Shown piece after piece: positions 1-7,721 of a stretch of 29,209 nt of DNA. Under the pieces are notes generated by a model. It was not told the origin of the DNA and did not search any database. It saw only the letters and a program-made list of their open reading frames with translations. Origin of the DNA: Deltaproteobacteria bacterium (lineage in GTDB: Bacteria; Myxococcota; UBA796; SXON01); the NCBI GenBank assembly GCA_947483545.1, contig CANKNP010000015.1, positions 1 to 29,209 on the forward strand, given 5' to 3'. Positions within the stretch are counted from its first letter, which is position 1. Every line of letters begins with the position of its first letter. Made by a program: the position numbers and the translations under genes.

Positions 1-378
1 CTCCGTTCGCCAGAGATCCACCGCAAACGGGGCCAGAAAGGTGGTGACCAGGGCGAACACGCCGAGCGTGAAGGCCACCTGGTACCGACGGGCGAGTCCA
101 ACGGCTCGACCCAAGCGCCCCGGCAGATAATCGGCGATCTTGGCCCACAGCGCAGGCGGGAACGCGACCAGCGCGCCGACTGCCGCATCCACGAGGAGGA
201 TGGCTGCGGAGAGCTCGGCCATCTCCCGAAGGGTCATCTGCAACGTGAGCGATTGGGACAGGGCCAGGACCTCGACGCCCCCGACCAGCGCCCCATTTGC
301 CGCGCCAAGCGCGCAAAGGAACGTGACGATCCGAGTGACGGGAACTGGCGGGCTCTCGAAGTCCGATGGGTCGTGCAT
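1..378 (-). CDS. N-terminal part of a polytopic membrane protein, cut by the window edge
   Basis: An open frame starts with ATG at 378 and runs off the left edge, giving about 126 residues. It has three hydrophobic stretches, roughly residues 14-40, 55-76 and 99-122, separated by short charged segments, so it is an inner-membrane protein. The start lies 4 bases after the stop of the upstream lipoprotein gene, so the two are probably co-transcribed. There is no strong ribosome-binding site. The arrangement of several membrane spans before a missing C-terminal part is seen in membrane-anchored sulfatase/phosphoethanolamine-transferase-like proteins, but no catalytic domain is visible, so that is only a guess. 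Function is not assigned. Confidence 0.6.
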   Translation of the reverse strand, partial: MHDPSDFESPPVPVTRIVTFLCALGAANGALVGGVEVLALSQSLTLQMTLREMAELSAAILLVDAAVGALVAFPPALWAKIADYLPGRLGRAVGLARRYQVAFTLGVFALVTTFLAPFAVDLWRTE

Positions 379-382
379 CAGA

Positions 383-1561
383 TCAGAAGTTCAAGCCCAC
401 GCCACCTACCTCGATGACGTAGTCGCCTTGCGAGGGATCGTTGGAGAGGATGTGGACGACGTTCTCGTCGAAGCTGGCGTTGGGGACGTCCAGACACACC
501 GAAGACGCCTGGTAGGCGATCTTGAAGGAGGTGCTGCCGGAGGGCGTCACCGTGTCCGGGCCGCTGAAGCTGGAGATCGAGAAGGCCCCGCAAGTCATGA
601 GGCTGTCGTTGTTCACGGAGACCGACGTGACGGTCAAGTCCTCATCGCCGTCGTTCCGGATGGTCCAGGTCCGCTCGTCCTCGAGGCCAAAGACGCTGGT
701 GAAGTCGGTGACCGAGTAGGGATCTCCGCCGGTATCAACAGAGATGAGCGGGGAGCAGACGCCGCAGAGCTCAGCGCCCGTGCCGGTGAGCGCTGCGGTG
801 TAGGTCGCTGGCGCGAGGTCGGTGTGCACGGTCAGGTCGGCGTTGTAGGCCCGCTCCGCGGAAGGGGTGAACGTGACGGCGATGGTCTTGCTGGACCCGG
901 AGGATAGGACCTGGGGTACCGAAAGGGTGCCGCCGCTGACGCTGAAGGCGGTGTCCGACGTGCTGACGGAGTCGATCAGCACATCGTCGCTGCCTGTGTT
1001 TTCGACGGTGAAGGTGAAAGAGCTGGTGTCGCCCAGATCGACGGTGCCGAGGTCTTGGGACGTGGGCGAGAAGGCGATCGCGCCGGTCCCGCCGCCGTTG
1101 TCGCCGCCGTCGTCCCCACCGTCATCGCCACCGGTTCCGCCCGTGCCGGTGAGCGAGACCTCCAGCGAAGAACCATCCTCCAACGCGAGGCCGATATTGC
1201 CGCCGTAGGTCATCTCGCCGGAGGGCGAGAACGTGACGGTGAGCGTGCTGGCTCCTCCGGGGGCGAGCGCGATGTCGGCGTCGGAGAGGTCGAAGACGGC
1301 ATCGCCTGTCACGGAAGCGGCGACGCGCAGGGTCTCGTCGGACCCGTTGGTGAGCACGACGGCCTCTGCGGCATCGTCACCTGGGGCGATAGTCCCGAAA
1401 TCGATCGCGCTCTTATCGGCGCTCAAGGCCCCGACTTCTACGGGTCCGGAGTCCGCGCTGTCCGAGACGTTGGGCCCAAGATCCGCCTTGCTGGCATCGA
1501 GGCCGAAACATCCGGCCAGGATCAAGAGGGGCGGGGCAAGGTGCCAGGGAGAGAGGCGCAT
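383..1561 (-). CDS. Lipoprotein with three Ig-like 'choice-of-anchor D' type domains
   Basis: This 392-residue protein starts at ATG 1561. It begins with a lipoprotein signal peptide whose lipobox is LAGC (Cys18), so it should be lipid-anchored in the envelope. The mature part holds two clear repeats, each opening with a 'DFGT/DLGT' beta strand and closing with 'SLTGTG' or 'ALTGTG', plus a divergent third copy at the C-terminus. This is the pattern of ASH/choice-of-anchor-D (HYDIN-like) Ig domains. A low-complexity Gly-Asp linker (GGDDGGDDGGDNGGG) separates domains 1 and 2. It follows the outer-membrane barrel gene by 39 bases on the same strand. A structural or adhesive envelope role is likely; no enzymatic motif is seen. 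Confidence 0.8.
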   Translation of the reverse strand: MRLSPWHLAPPLLILAGCFGLDASKADLGPNVSDSADSGPVEVGALSADKSAIDFGTIAPGDDAAEAVVLTNGSDETLRVAASVTGDAVFDLSDADIALAPGGASTLTVTFSPSGEMTYGGNIGLALEDGSSLEVSLTGTGGTGGDDGGDDGGDNGGGTGAIAFSPTSQDLGTVDLGDTSSFTFTVENTGSDDVLIDSVSTSDTAFSVSGGTLSVPQVLSSGSSKTIAVTFTPSAERAYNADLTVHTDLAPATYTAALTGTGAELCGVCSPLISVDTGGDPYSVTDFTSVFGLEDERTWTIRNDGDEDLTVTSVSVNNDSLMTCGAFSISSFSGPDTVTPSGSTSFKIAYQASSVCLDVPNASFDENVVHILSNDPSQGDYVIEVGGVGLNF

Positions 1562-1600
1562 CAGGAGATCTCCGTGGACACCGGCATGGCCCGGCCGGTG

Positions 1601-2329
1601 CTAGAACGTGTACTTCAACGAACCGGAGCCATTCACTGCCAAGCTCCAACCGATGTAGTAGGCGACATCGATGTCGACGCCGAGCGAGAAGTGGGAGAGC
1701 TTGGTGTAGTACTCGAACGTGGGGCCGCCGAAGACCATCGGGACGATCGAATTGTGCAGGCCGGGATCGCCGCCGTAGGCGGGAACGACATCCGAATTGT
1801 AGAAGTCCTTGTCCATGAGGAGCGGGCTCCACATGACGCCGCCGCCGAGCCGCGCGCCGATGCCGAGCCGCCGGCTCAGGTAGGCGGAGTACTCGAAGTT
1901 GACCATGCCCGTGTAGGTGCGCAGGTCGCCTTCGGTGAGGGGATAGAGTCCCGCGGGGCAGCCGCTGATGGTGTCGGGGTCGGCCTGACATTCCCAGGCC
2001 AGCCCGTTGTGCAGCCCCTGCGCGAGAGCGACCTCGAACGCCATCGACGACCGCTCGTTGTCCACGAAGTCGTAGCCACCCGCCAGCGATACCAGCGTTC
2101 CGGCGCTCACGGCCCCAGACCACGGCGGCAGGAGAAACGCCGCAACACCGGCGTTCGCCTTGGCGTACGGTCCACGCACGATCTCCCGGACCTGGGTCTC
2201 CTTCTTGGACTTCGACTTGGACTTCTTGCCCTTGTCCTCATCGCCCTCTTCGAGGTAGCTGTCTTCGTCATCGTCGGCAGCGAAGGCGACGACCGGCGAC
2301 TGCAGCAAGGCGAGGGACAACATGAACAT
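1601..2329 (-). CDS. Outer-membrane beta-barrel protein, CglE-like
   Basis: A protein of 242 residues if started at ATG 2329. That start is preceded by TGAGG about 8 bases upstream and is preferred over an in-frame TTG at 2335. It has a signal peptide ending near AFA|ADDD, then a strongly acidic/basic segment (DDDEDSYLEEGDEDKGKKSKSKSKK). The rest is made of alternating amphipathic strands and ends in the C-terminal Phe (KYTF) expected of an outer-membrane barrel. Overall layout and length recall the myxobacterial gliding-motility protein CglE, but this rests on pattern memory, so the symbol is left blank. It heads a small minus-strand unit with the Ig-domain lipoprotein and the edge membrane protein. 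Confidence 0.65.
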   Translation of the reverse strand: MFMLSLALLQSPVVAFAADDDEDSYLEEGDEDKGKKSKSKSKKETQVREIVRGPYAKANAGVAAFLLPPWSGAVSAGTLVSLAGGYDFVDNERSSMAFEVALAQGLHNGLAWECQADPDTISGCPAGLYPLTEGDLRTYTGMVNFEYSAYLSRRLGIGARLGGGVMWSPLLMDKDFYNSDVVPAYGGDPGLHNSIVPMVFGGPTFEYYTKLSHFSLGVDIDVAYYIGWSLAVNGSGSLKYTF

Positions 2330-2386
2330 GGGCAAAACCTCAGCGGGTACAAGATCGGTGGCGCGGGCGGACCCGCGAGCGCTGCC

Positions 2387-2415
2387 AGCGTAGCACGTCC
2401 ATCCCTGTTCTCCAA
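2387..2415 (-). promoter_or_regulatory. Possible sigma-70 promoter for the CglE-like gene
   Basis: On the minus strand, TTGGAG (2415-2410) and TACGCT (2392-2387) are separated by 17 bases. This would give transcription starting near 2380, about 50 bases before the start codon. The hexamers match consensus only partly, but the spacing is ideal and the site lies in the only non-coding gap (2330-2475) upstream of this gene. Confidence 0.35.
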
Positions 2416-2475
2416 CCGCCGCAGAACCGGCGCGGGCGCATCATCGTGAGAAGTTGGTCAGGATGCGTGACGGGC

Positions 2476-3873
2476 TTACTCCGCCGCGTCGTCCGTGGAC
2501 TTCTTCTTCGCGGCCTTGCGCTTCTTGGGCGCGGGCTCGTCGGCCGGGGCCGCCTCGGGCTCGGCGGCGATCTGCATGGTGAGGGGCTCTTCAACGATGG
2601 CGGGCGCGGCGACCTCTGCGGTCACGAGCTCCGCCCGCTCCAACAGCCAGTCAAGCGTACGCTCCTCGGAGAGGCGCTTCCGCAGCTCCTCCACGGCGTT
2701 GTCCTTCGCAAAGTAGCCCTTGATGGCCTCCTTGCGCTGGCCCCGCATGTCGGCGATCTCCTGGTACTTCGCCTCAAGATCGTCGTCGGTCACGACGATC
2801 GCCTCGGCCTTGGCGACCGCCTCCAACAGCATGGAGGACCTCGCCGCGAACGCAGCGCGCTCCCGGAGGTCTGCCATCTGGGCCTCGCTGTAGCGGATGT
2901 TCCGGGGATCGCGGCCGCGGTAGGCCGACTGGATGCGAAGCTCCTCGAGGAGAAGCTGTAGGTGGCTGTCCACCATCGCCGGCGGCACCTCGATGGTGTG
3001 CCGGCCGAGCAGGATCTGGAGCAGGTTGACCCGCGCGACGTTCCGGGCCGCCTCGGTGGCCTGGGACTCCTCCTGCATCCGAACCGCTGCGCGCATCGCC
3101 TCCACGCCGCCCTCAAAACCAAGGTCCGCCGCCGCTGCGTCGGACAGCTCAGGCACCTTGGACACCTGGATGCCGTGGACCGTGACGCGCACGTCGTGGG
3201 TCTGGCCGCGAAGGTCCGCCTCAGGGGTGGTCGCGCCAAAGGTGAGGCTGCCCGTCCCCACCTCGCCCTTCTTCAGGCCGATGAGAAACGCCTCTGCGCC
3301 GGCGTAGTAGCGATCACCCTGGGTGTTCACCATCGTGCCGGTCTCGATCACCCGGTCGCCGACCGCGATCTCGGTCAGGACGAGATCGCCGCGCTCGACG
3401 GCCCGATCCTCTTCCACCGCGACGAGGCGAGCAGCCCCGCTCAAGCGCGCCTGCATCTTGCCGTCCACCTGTGCATCGCTGACCGTGGCGAGTGGGAAAT
3501 CGACCTTGATCCCCGTGTAGTCGCTGACCTGTACGGAGGGGCGGACCTGCACCTTGATCGCGAAGGAGAAATCGGCCGAGTCCACAAGGTCGGCAGCCGT
3601 CTCCACCTCGGGCTGGCCGAGGTACTCGACGTCCACCGACGCCTCGCGAAACTTGAAGTTCATCAGGTCGGACGCAACCTCTTGCCGGATCTGCTTGCCG
3701 AACTTCGCCTCGATGATGTTCCGCGGGATCTTGCCGCGGCGAAAGCCCGGAAGGTTGATCTTGCCGGCGTACCGCTTGAAGGCGTCATCCACCTTCTGCT
3801 TCACCTCCGACTGGGGAACGGTGATCGCGATGCGCTTCTGGGTCGGGGAGACTTGATCAACCTGGACGGACAT
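2476..3873 (-). CDS. tig: Trigger factor, ribosome-associated chaperone
   Basis: A protein of 465 residues starting at ATG 3873 (MSVQVDQVSP). Longer in-frame readings run back towards the tRNA genes and are rejected. The N-terminal ribosome-binding domain carries the signature loop GFRRGKIPRNIIEAKFG. The central FKBP-like peptidyl-prolyl isomerase domain follows (about residues 165-245), then the helical C-terminal substrate cradle. The last 30 or so residues are a family-atypical Ala/Pro then Lys-rich tail (PKKRKAAKKKSTDDAAE). Trigger factor binds the ribosome exit tunnel and shields nascent chains. It sits directly behind three tRNA genes on the same strand. The clpP/clpX genes that often follow tig are absent here. 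Confidence 0.95.
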   Translation of the reverse strand: MSVQVDQVSPTQKRIAITVPQSEVKQKVDDAFKRYAGKINLPGFRRGKIPRNIIEAKFGKQIRQEVASDLMNFKFREASVDVEYLGQPEVETAADLVDSADFSFAIKVQVRPSVQVSDYTGIKVDFPLATVSDAQVDGKMQARLSGAARLVAVEEDRAVERGDLVLTEIAVGDRVIETGTMVNTQGDRYYAGAEAFLIGLKKGEVGTGSLTFGATTPEADLRGQTHDVRVTVHGIQVSKVPELSDAAAADLGFEGGVEAMRAAVRMQEESQATEAARNVARVNLLQILLGRHTIEVPPAMVDSHLQLLLEELRIQSAYRGRDPRNIRYSEAQMADLRERAAFAARSSMLLEAVAKAEAIVVTDDDLEAKYQEIADMRGQRKEAIKGYFAKDNAVEELRKRLSEERTLDWLLERAELVTAEVAAPAIVEEPLTMQIAAEPEAAPADEPAPKKRKAAKKKSTDDAAE

Positions 3874-3909
3874 GGATTCCTCGGAGGCGTGGGGTTCGGG
3901 GTGTGGGGG

Positions 3910-3991
3910 TGCGAGAAGGGGGACTTGAACCCCCACGAGTTACCCCGCCAGATCCTAAGTCTGGTGCGTCTGCCAATTCCGCCATTCTCGC
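3910..3991 (-). tRNA. tRNA-Leu (anticodon UAG)
   Basis: The minus strand folds as a class II tRNA: acceptor GCGAGAA/TTCTCGC, anticodon stem CCAGA/TCTGG with loop CTTAGGA (anticodon TAG), a long variable arm, and T stem GGGGG/CCCCC with loop TTCAAGT. The discriminator base is A, as expected for leucine tRNAs. CCA is not encoded. It is the last of three tandem tRNA genes before tig. Confidence 0.95.
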
Positions 3992-4029
3992 GGATGCGGG
4001 GAGGCGCTGGCCGGCGCCTCCCCGTGTAG

Positions 4030-4105
4030 TGGTGGGCCCCCCGGGAATCGAACCCGGAACCTGCGGATTAAGAGTCCGATGCTCTGCCAATTGAGCTAGG
4101 AGCCC
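4030..4105 (-). tRNA. tRNA-Lys (anticodon CUU)
   Basis: A minus-strand cloverleaf with acceptor GGGCTCC/GGGGCCC, D arm with AGCTCAATTGG, anticodon loop CTCTTAA (anticodon CTT), and T loop TTCGATT between CCGGG and CCCGG. The discriminator is A and a CCA follows it in the genome (4032-4030). It is the middle gene of the tRNA trio. Confidence 0.95.
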
Positions 4106-4122
4106 GAAAACGGACGGAGAGG

Positions 4123-4199
4123 TGGGGTGGAAGACGGGGCTTGAACCCGCGACACCTGGAATCACAATCCAGTGCTCTACCAACTGAGCTACATCCACC
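4123..4199 (-). tRNA. tRNA-His (anticodon GUG)
   Basis: A minus-strand cloverleaf with acceptor GTGGATG/CTTCCAC, anticodon stem CTGGA/TCCAG and loop TTGTGAT (anticodon GTG). The histidine-specific extra G(-1) is encoded at 4199 and faces discriminator C73; CCA is encoded at 4125-4123. Position 6:67 is a U-U mismatch. It is the first gene of the cluster, just downstream of the promoter at 4213-4240. Confidence 0.95.
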
Positions 4200-4212
4200 G
4201 TAGCCGCGGCCG

Positions 4213-4240
4213 CTTATATTGCGCCGTCGCCAACGTGCAA
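4213..4240 (-). promoter_or_regulatory. Promoter of the tRNA-His-Lys-Leu (and probably tig) unit
   Basis: On the minus strand, TTGCAC (4240-4235) and TATAAG (4218-4213) are 16 bases apart. This predicts initiation about 7 bases before tRNA-His. The same AT-rich island reads TATATT on the plus strand (4215-4220), upstream of the GTG start of the divergent lipoprotein at 4235, so the two divergent promoters probably overlap. Confidence 0.55.
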
Positions 4241-4909
4241 GTCCGTCACCACATCGCCGTGTTCGCCTGTCTGATCGCGCTCTCGGGCTGTGCTCACCAT
4301 CCGGCACCGGCGAGCGTTGCGGTCGATCACGACGCCCTGCGCGAGCAGATCATCGCGGACCTTGAGAGCACGCGGCGGTTCTACTTCGAGTCCAACGCCG
4401 CGTTTGGACCTGCGGTCACGTTGACCGCCCAGACCCAGACACGCGGCGGGGTCGAGGTGCGCGCCCAGGCCGTCCGGCTGGAGGCGGAGCCGTGGAACGC
4501 CTGGCCGGATGGCACGGCGCGCCTTCTAAACGACACGGTCGCCTTCGGCGTCCGAGTCGAGATCCACGGGGATGACGTCCGCTGGGACCCTTCACACACG
4601 GAGCTTGCGGTGAACACCACCGAACAGGTCTTCCCCCCTGCGCTCTCCGCCGACCAGGTGCTGGATCACCTGCTCTGGCTGGCCCGGCACGAAGCCGAGC
4701 TCGGCCTGCCCCCCGATGCGCAGCTCAGACTTCGAAACGCAGAAGGCCTCCGGGCCGCGTACCTCCCGAGCGTCTCTGGCGAGGCCGCGTCCGGCGTGAT
4801 CCTGTTCCCCGCGCCCGCTGGCAGGCTGTTCGCCTTCGCGCTGCAGCTCACGCTCGGCGTCGAGTTGGAGGGGGGGCGGGTGGAGGAGTTCGTGTTCTTG
4901 TTCGAGTAA
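4235..4909 (+). CDS. Uncharacterised lipoprotein
   Basis: GTG at 4235 is chosen as the start because it opens a compact lipoprotein signal (VQVRHHIAVFACLIALSGC, lipid-attachment Cys19). Reading from the earlier ATG would pass through the tRNA-His gene. The mature protein, about 205 residues, begins with a helical stretch and continues with mixed alpha/beta sequence. No family is recognised and there is no catalytic signature. It is transcribed divergently from the tRNA cluster and convergently with aroQ, so it is a single-gene unit. Confidence 0.75.
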   Translation: MQVRHHIAVFACLIALSGCAHHPAPASVAVDHDALREQIIADLESTRRFYFESNAAFGPAVTLTAQTQTRGGVEVRAQAVRLEAEPWNAWPDGTARLLNDTVAFGVRVEIHGDDVRWDPSHTELAVNTTEQVFPPALSADQVLDHLLWLARHEAELGLPPDAQLRLRNAEGLRAAYLPSVSGEAASGVILFPAPAGRLFAFALQLTLGVELEGGRVEEFVFLFE

Positions 4910-4911
4910 TC

Positions 4912-4932
4912 CCCCGCGTTGGGGCTAGCCCC
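4912..4932. terminator. Weak terminator-like palindrome between convergent genes
   Basis: GGGGCTAGCCCC (4921-4932) is a perfect 12-base palindrome lying where the plus-strand lipoprotein and minus-strand aroQ converge. It overlaps the last codons of aroQ. A second pairing, CCCC with GGGG, spans 4912-4924. There is no T-run, so intrinsic termination is uncertain. Confidence 0.25.
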
Positions 4933-5374
4933 CGAGATGCGCGCCGCGGAGCCGATCCACGAGGCCACGAAGCCCGAGCAGGTAGGAATTCGCGCCAAAG
5001 CCGAAGATCACCCCCGCGGCGACATCCGAGAGGTACGAGTGATGCCGGAACGACTCGCGAGCCGACACGTTCGACAGGTGGACCTCGACGAAGGGGATCG
5101 CGACGGCCAGGAATGCATCGCGAATCGCGACGGACGTGTGGGTGTAGGCACCCGCGTTGATCACAATCCCCGCGTAGACCCCTCGCGCCGCAGCGATCTG
5201 GTCCACGATCACCCCTTCGTGGTTCGACTGCGAACAATGCACCTCCACCCCCAAGTCCCGACCCAACAACTCCATGGCCGCGTGGACCTCTGGGAGCGTC
5301 GTCGCCCCGTATTTCTCCGGCTCCCTGGCGCCCAAGAGCTGGAGATTCGGGCCCGAAAGCACGAGGATCTTCAC
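4925..5374 (-). CDS. aroQ: 3-dehydroquinate dehydratase, type II
   Basis: A protein of 149 residues, the normal length for the small dodecameric type II enzyme. It converts 3-dehydroquinate to 3-dehydroshikimate. Visible signatures are GPNL near the N-terminus (Asn10), REPEKYG with the catalytic Tyr22 and Arg17, the [10 protein letters not shown] substrate loop around Asn73, and [18 protein letters not shown] with catalytic His99 and Arg106. The start is GTG at 5374, which overlaps the stop of the upstream TPR gene by four bases (GTGA), indicating translational coupling. With aroB and aroK in the same run of genes it supplies three shikimate-pathway steps. Confidence 0.95.
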   Translation of the reverse strand: MKILVLSGPNLQLLGAREPEKYGATTLPEVHAAMELLGRDLGVEVHCSQSNHEGVIVDQIAAARGVYAGIVINAGAYTHTSVAIRDAFLAVAIPFVEVHLSNVSARESFRHHSYLSDVAAGVIFGFGANSYLLGLRGLVDRLRGAHLGG

Positions 5375-6006
5375 GGCGTGTCGCCCTCGTGCAGCGTCTT
5401 CTCCACCTCATGCAGGTAGGGGAGCGCGCGGTACGGACGAGGTCGAATCGCCTCGATCCACGCGACGAGTTGCCCACTGCTCGCCCGCACCAGGTCGGCG
5501 GTTCGCTCGCCTCCGCCCGCTCTCCCCTGGATCGCGAGCGCGCGCCGAAAGTCACCCCCGGCGACACACCGATCCACAAGCCACACGGCGTCGAAAGGGT
5601 CGCCGGTAGGTGGGCTGGCAGGCAGCACCAGCCGCTGGAGGAGCTCCTTTGCCTCCGGTGAGGCCACGTTCGCCAGGCCACGACCATGGTGGCGCGCCTC
5701 GATCTTCCGGCCGGCATCGAGCAGGATGCGTACCAGGGTGACCCGGGCGGCGTCGTTGGCGGCGTCGCCGTGGAGGACCTCGACCAAAATTTCCGCCGCG
5801 ACAGCCCACCGCCCAGCCGCAAGATGCAACCTGGCGCGTACAAGCCCGGCGGACGCTAGCTCTGGGTGATGCTTCTGGCCTTCGAAGAGGGCAGCCCACG
5901 CCTCAGCGTCCCGCCCCTCCTTCCGAAGGGCCTCTGCGTATGCGGCGAACAAGGGGGAACGAGGGTCCTCGCGCAGTTTTTGAGCGAGCCGCTCGGCGTC
6001 GGCCAC
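5371..6006 (-). CDS. Small TPR-like helical protein
   Basis: GTG at 6006 starts a 211-residue protein of repeated helix pairs, for example [20 protein letters not shown] and [21 protein letters not shown], typical of tetratricopeptide-like repeats. There is no signal peptide or membrane segment, so it is probably cytoplasmic. It begins 7 bases after the upstream lipoprotein gene and ends in a GTGA overlap with aroQ. Its role is unknown. The position between aro genes is shared transcription, not evidence of a shikimate function. Confidence 0.75.
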   Translation of the reverse strand: MADAERLAQKLREDPRSPLFAAYAEALRKEGRDAEAWAALFEGQKHHPELASAGLVRARLHLAAGRWAVAAEILVEVLHGDAANDAARVTLVRILLDAGRKIEARHHGRGLANVASPEAKELLQRLVLPASPPTGDPFDAVWLVDRCVAGGDFRRALAIQGRAGGGERTADLVRASSGQLVAWIEAIRPRPYRALPYLHEVEKTLHEGDTP

Positions 6007-6013
6007 TGAAGCG

Positions 6014-6595
6014 CTAAAGGATCGGCGCGAGCTGGAAAGACTCGGTCGAGACGCCGATGCTCGCGAAGATCGGAATGTTGACGGCCTCGCCGGTGCTGTC
6101 CGTCGAGGCGGAGTCGACGAAGATGTAAATGGGCAAGAGGCCGCGGTTGTTGGTCGGCGCAGACATGTACGTGGGCCCGAAGCCGCCGAGCTCCGAGTAG
6201 TCTCCGGCGAACTCGACGAACTCCTGATCCTCGGTGTCGAACCAGGCGTGGCAGGGGTCGGTCTCATCCGCAGGGAGCGGGTCACACTGCTCTTCGTAGT
6301 CGGACACCACGCGAACGGCTTTCTCCGCGATGATGTACGCACCGGTCCATCCAGACGTGACTTCGACCTGGATGCCGTTGAGCGGGAGACCGTCCGGCCC
6401 GAGGACCCCGATGTAGGTGTAGAAAAGACCGCCCGTTAGATCACCAGCCTCGCTGTAGGCCGAATCCATTGCGAACTCGATGTCCGAGGGCATGTCCAAC
6501 TCGGAACCGTACGGTGCCGCGATGGGGCCCGGCGCACAGCCAGAGAGCGCAGCGACGCTGCAGAGCGCCAACGAGAGAACAGGGAAATTGGCCAC
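6014..6595 (-). CDS. Uncharacterised lipoprotein with an Ig-like fold pattern
   Basis: A protein of 193 residues from GTG 6595, which has a clear ribosome-binding site (CTGGAGG, 5-6 bases upstream). The signal peptide ends in ALSGC, so Cys20 is lipidated. The mature part starts with a Pro/Ser-rich segment, then beta-rich sequence with 'GPDGLPLNGIQVEV' and 'NNRGLLPIYIFVDS', which resembles bacterial Ig-like (invasin-type) strands. One Cys pair (EQCDPLPADETDPC) may form a disulfide. It lies 37 bases after aroB and 7 bases before the TPR gene. No specific function is recognised. Confidence 0.75.
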   Translation of the reverse strand: MANFPVLSLALCSVAALSGCAPGPIAAPYGSELDMPSDIEFAMDSAYSEAGDLTGGLFYTYIGVLGPDGLPLNGIQVEVTSGWTGAYIIAEKAVRVVSDYEEQCDPLPADETDPCHAWFDTEDQEFVEFAGDYSELGGFGPTYMSAPTNNRGLLPIYIFVDSASTDSTGEAVNIPIFASIGVSTESFQLAPIL

Positions 6596-6632
6596 AGGTG
6601 CCTCCAGAGCGAGCCGATAGAAGGGGAGCATA

Positions 6633-7721
6633 TCAGAACAGCGCATCAACGAGCGCGGGGACCTCGGCGAGGGGCAACCCGCGAAGTTCCACTCGGCCAG
6701 GGGCGGAGGGCACAACGAGGGTGATTGTAGCACGGTCGCGCTTCTTGTCGAACGTGACGGCTCGTTCGAGCGCGTGGCGATCGAGATCCCCGGGGAAACG
6801 GACAGGGAGCGAGAGCGCGGCGCACAGCGTCTCCACTCGGCGCGCGAGCCCAGGAGCCGCCCAACCGCGGCGCTCGCTGAATCGGCAGATGGCGACGAGT
6901 CCCATCGCAACGGCCTCGCCGTGGCGAATCGTCCCGTAGCCAGCGACGGTCTCGACCGCGTGGCCAAGGGTGTGCCCCAGATTGAGCGTGGCGCGGACGC
7001 CGGATTCACGCGGATCCGCAGCGACCACCGCTGCCTTGCAGTTCACCGAGGCGCGAACAGCGTTTGCCAATGCCTCGGGGGCCCGCGATACCAACTCCGC
7101 TGCGGTTCGCTCCACGTCCTGCAACGCGGACTCGCCAGCGAGAATCGCATGCTTCACGACCTCACCCAGGCCGCACCGCAGCTCCGCATCGTCGAGCGTG
7201 CTCAGCGTGTCGAAGGGGGCGTAGACCAGCCGCGGCTGCCAGAACGCCCCGACCAGGTTCTTCCCGATGGGGGAGTTGACCCCGACCTTGCCCCCGACGC
7301 TCGCGTCCACCATCGCCAACAGCGTCGTGGGAACCTGCACGAACGGGAGGCCGCGGAGCGCCGCAGACGCGGCAAAACCGACGAGATCGCCGGTCACCCC
7401 TCCCCCGAGTGCCAGCACCGGCGTGCGCCGATCCACGCCCGCGGACAAGATGGCGTTCACGAGCGCGTGCCAGGTCTCCAGGGTCTTCTGGTGTTCACCA
7501 TCGGGGATCGTCAAACGGACGACCTCCCACCCGGACTGACGCAGCGACGCCTCGGCGGCGTTGCAGTGAAGCGGGCCAACGACATCGTTGCTGACCAGTA
7601 CGGCCCGACCCACTGGGAGCACGGCCCCGAGGGCATCCCCAAGCCCCCCCAGGCCGGGAGCCAGCACGACCGGGTAGGCGACGCCCTCAACGGTGACGCC
7701 CGTGGTCCCGAAGGCGCTCAC
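6633..7721 (-). CDS. aroB: 3-dehydroquinate synthase
   Basis: A protein of 362 residues if started at GTG 7721, which overlaps the aroK stop as GTGA; longer readings extend into aroK. It cyclises DAHP to 3-dehydroquinate using NAD and a divalent metal. Conserved pieces appear in order: PDGEHQKTL, the nucleotide loop LGGGVTGDLVGF, VPTTLLAMVDASVGGKVGVN, GLGEVVKH, NLGHTLGHAVE and RHGEAVAMG. The Glu and two His in the last three are the metal ligands of the family. DKKRD near the C-terminus is also conserved. Nothing suggests inactivation. Confidence 0.97.
   Translation of the reverse strand: MSAFGTTGVTVEGVAYPVVLAPGLGGLGDALGAVLPVGRAVLVSNDVVGPLHCNAAEASLRQSGWEVVRLTIPDGEHQKTLETWHALVNAILSAGVDRRTPVLALGGGVTGDLVGFAASAALRGLPFVQVPTTLLAMVDASVGGKVGVNSPIGKNLVGAFWQPRLVYAPFDTLSTLDDAELRCGLGEVVKHAILAGESALQDVERTAAELVSRAPEALANAVRASVNCKAAVVAADPRESGVRATLNLGHTLGHAVETVAGYGTIRHGEAVAMGLVAICRFSERRGWAAPGLARRVETLCAALSLPVRFPGDLDRHALERAVTFDKKRDRATITLVVPSAPGRVELRGLPLAEVPALVDALF

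Noticed and set aside
1055..2449. Long plus-strand frame opposite the Ig-domain lipoprotein and barrel genes
   Set aside because: It covers two minus-strand genes with clear signal peptides and a barrel C-terminus; shadow frame.
2962..4029. Long plus-strand frame opposite trigger factor
   Set aside because: It is antisense to tig and runs into the tRNA-Leu gene; no domain is recognisable.
6596..7009. N-terminal extension of the lipoprotein gene into aroB
   Set aside because: It is in a shadow frame of aroB, while GTG 6595 has a good ribosome-binding site and begins a lipoprotein signal.
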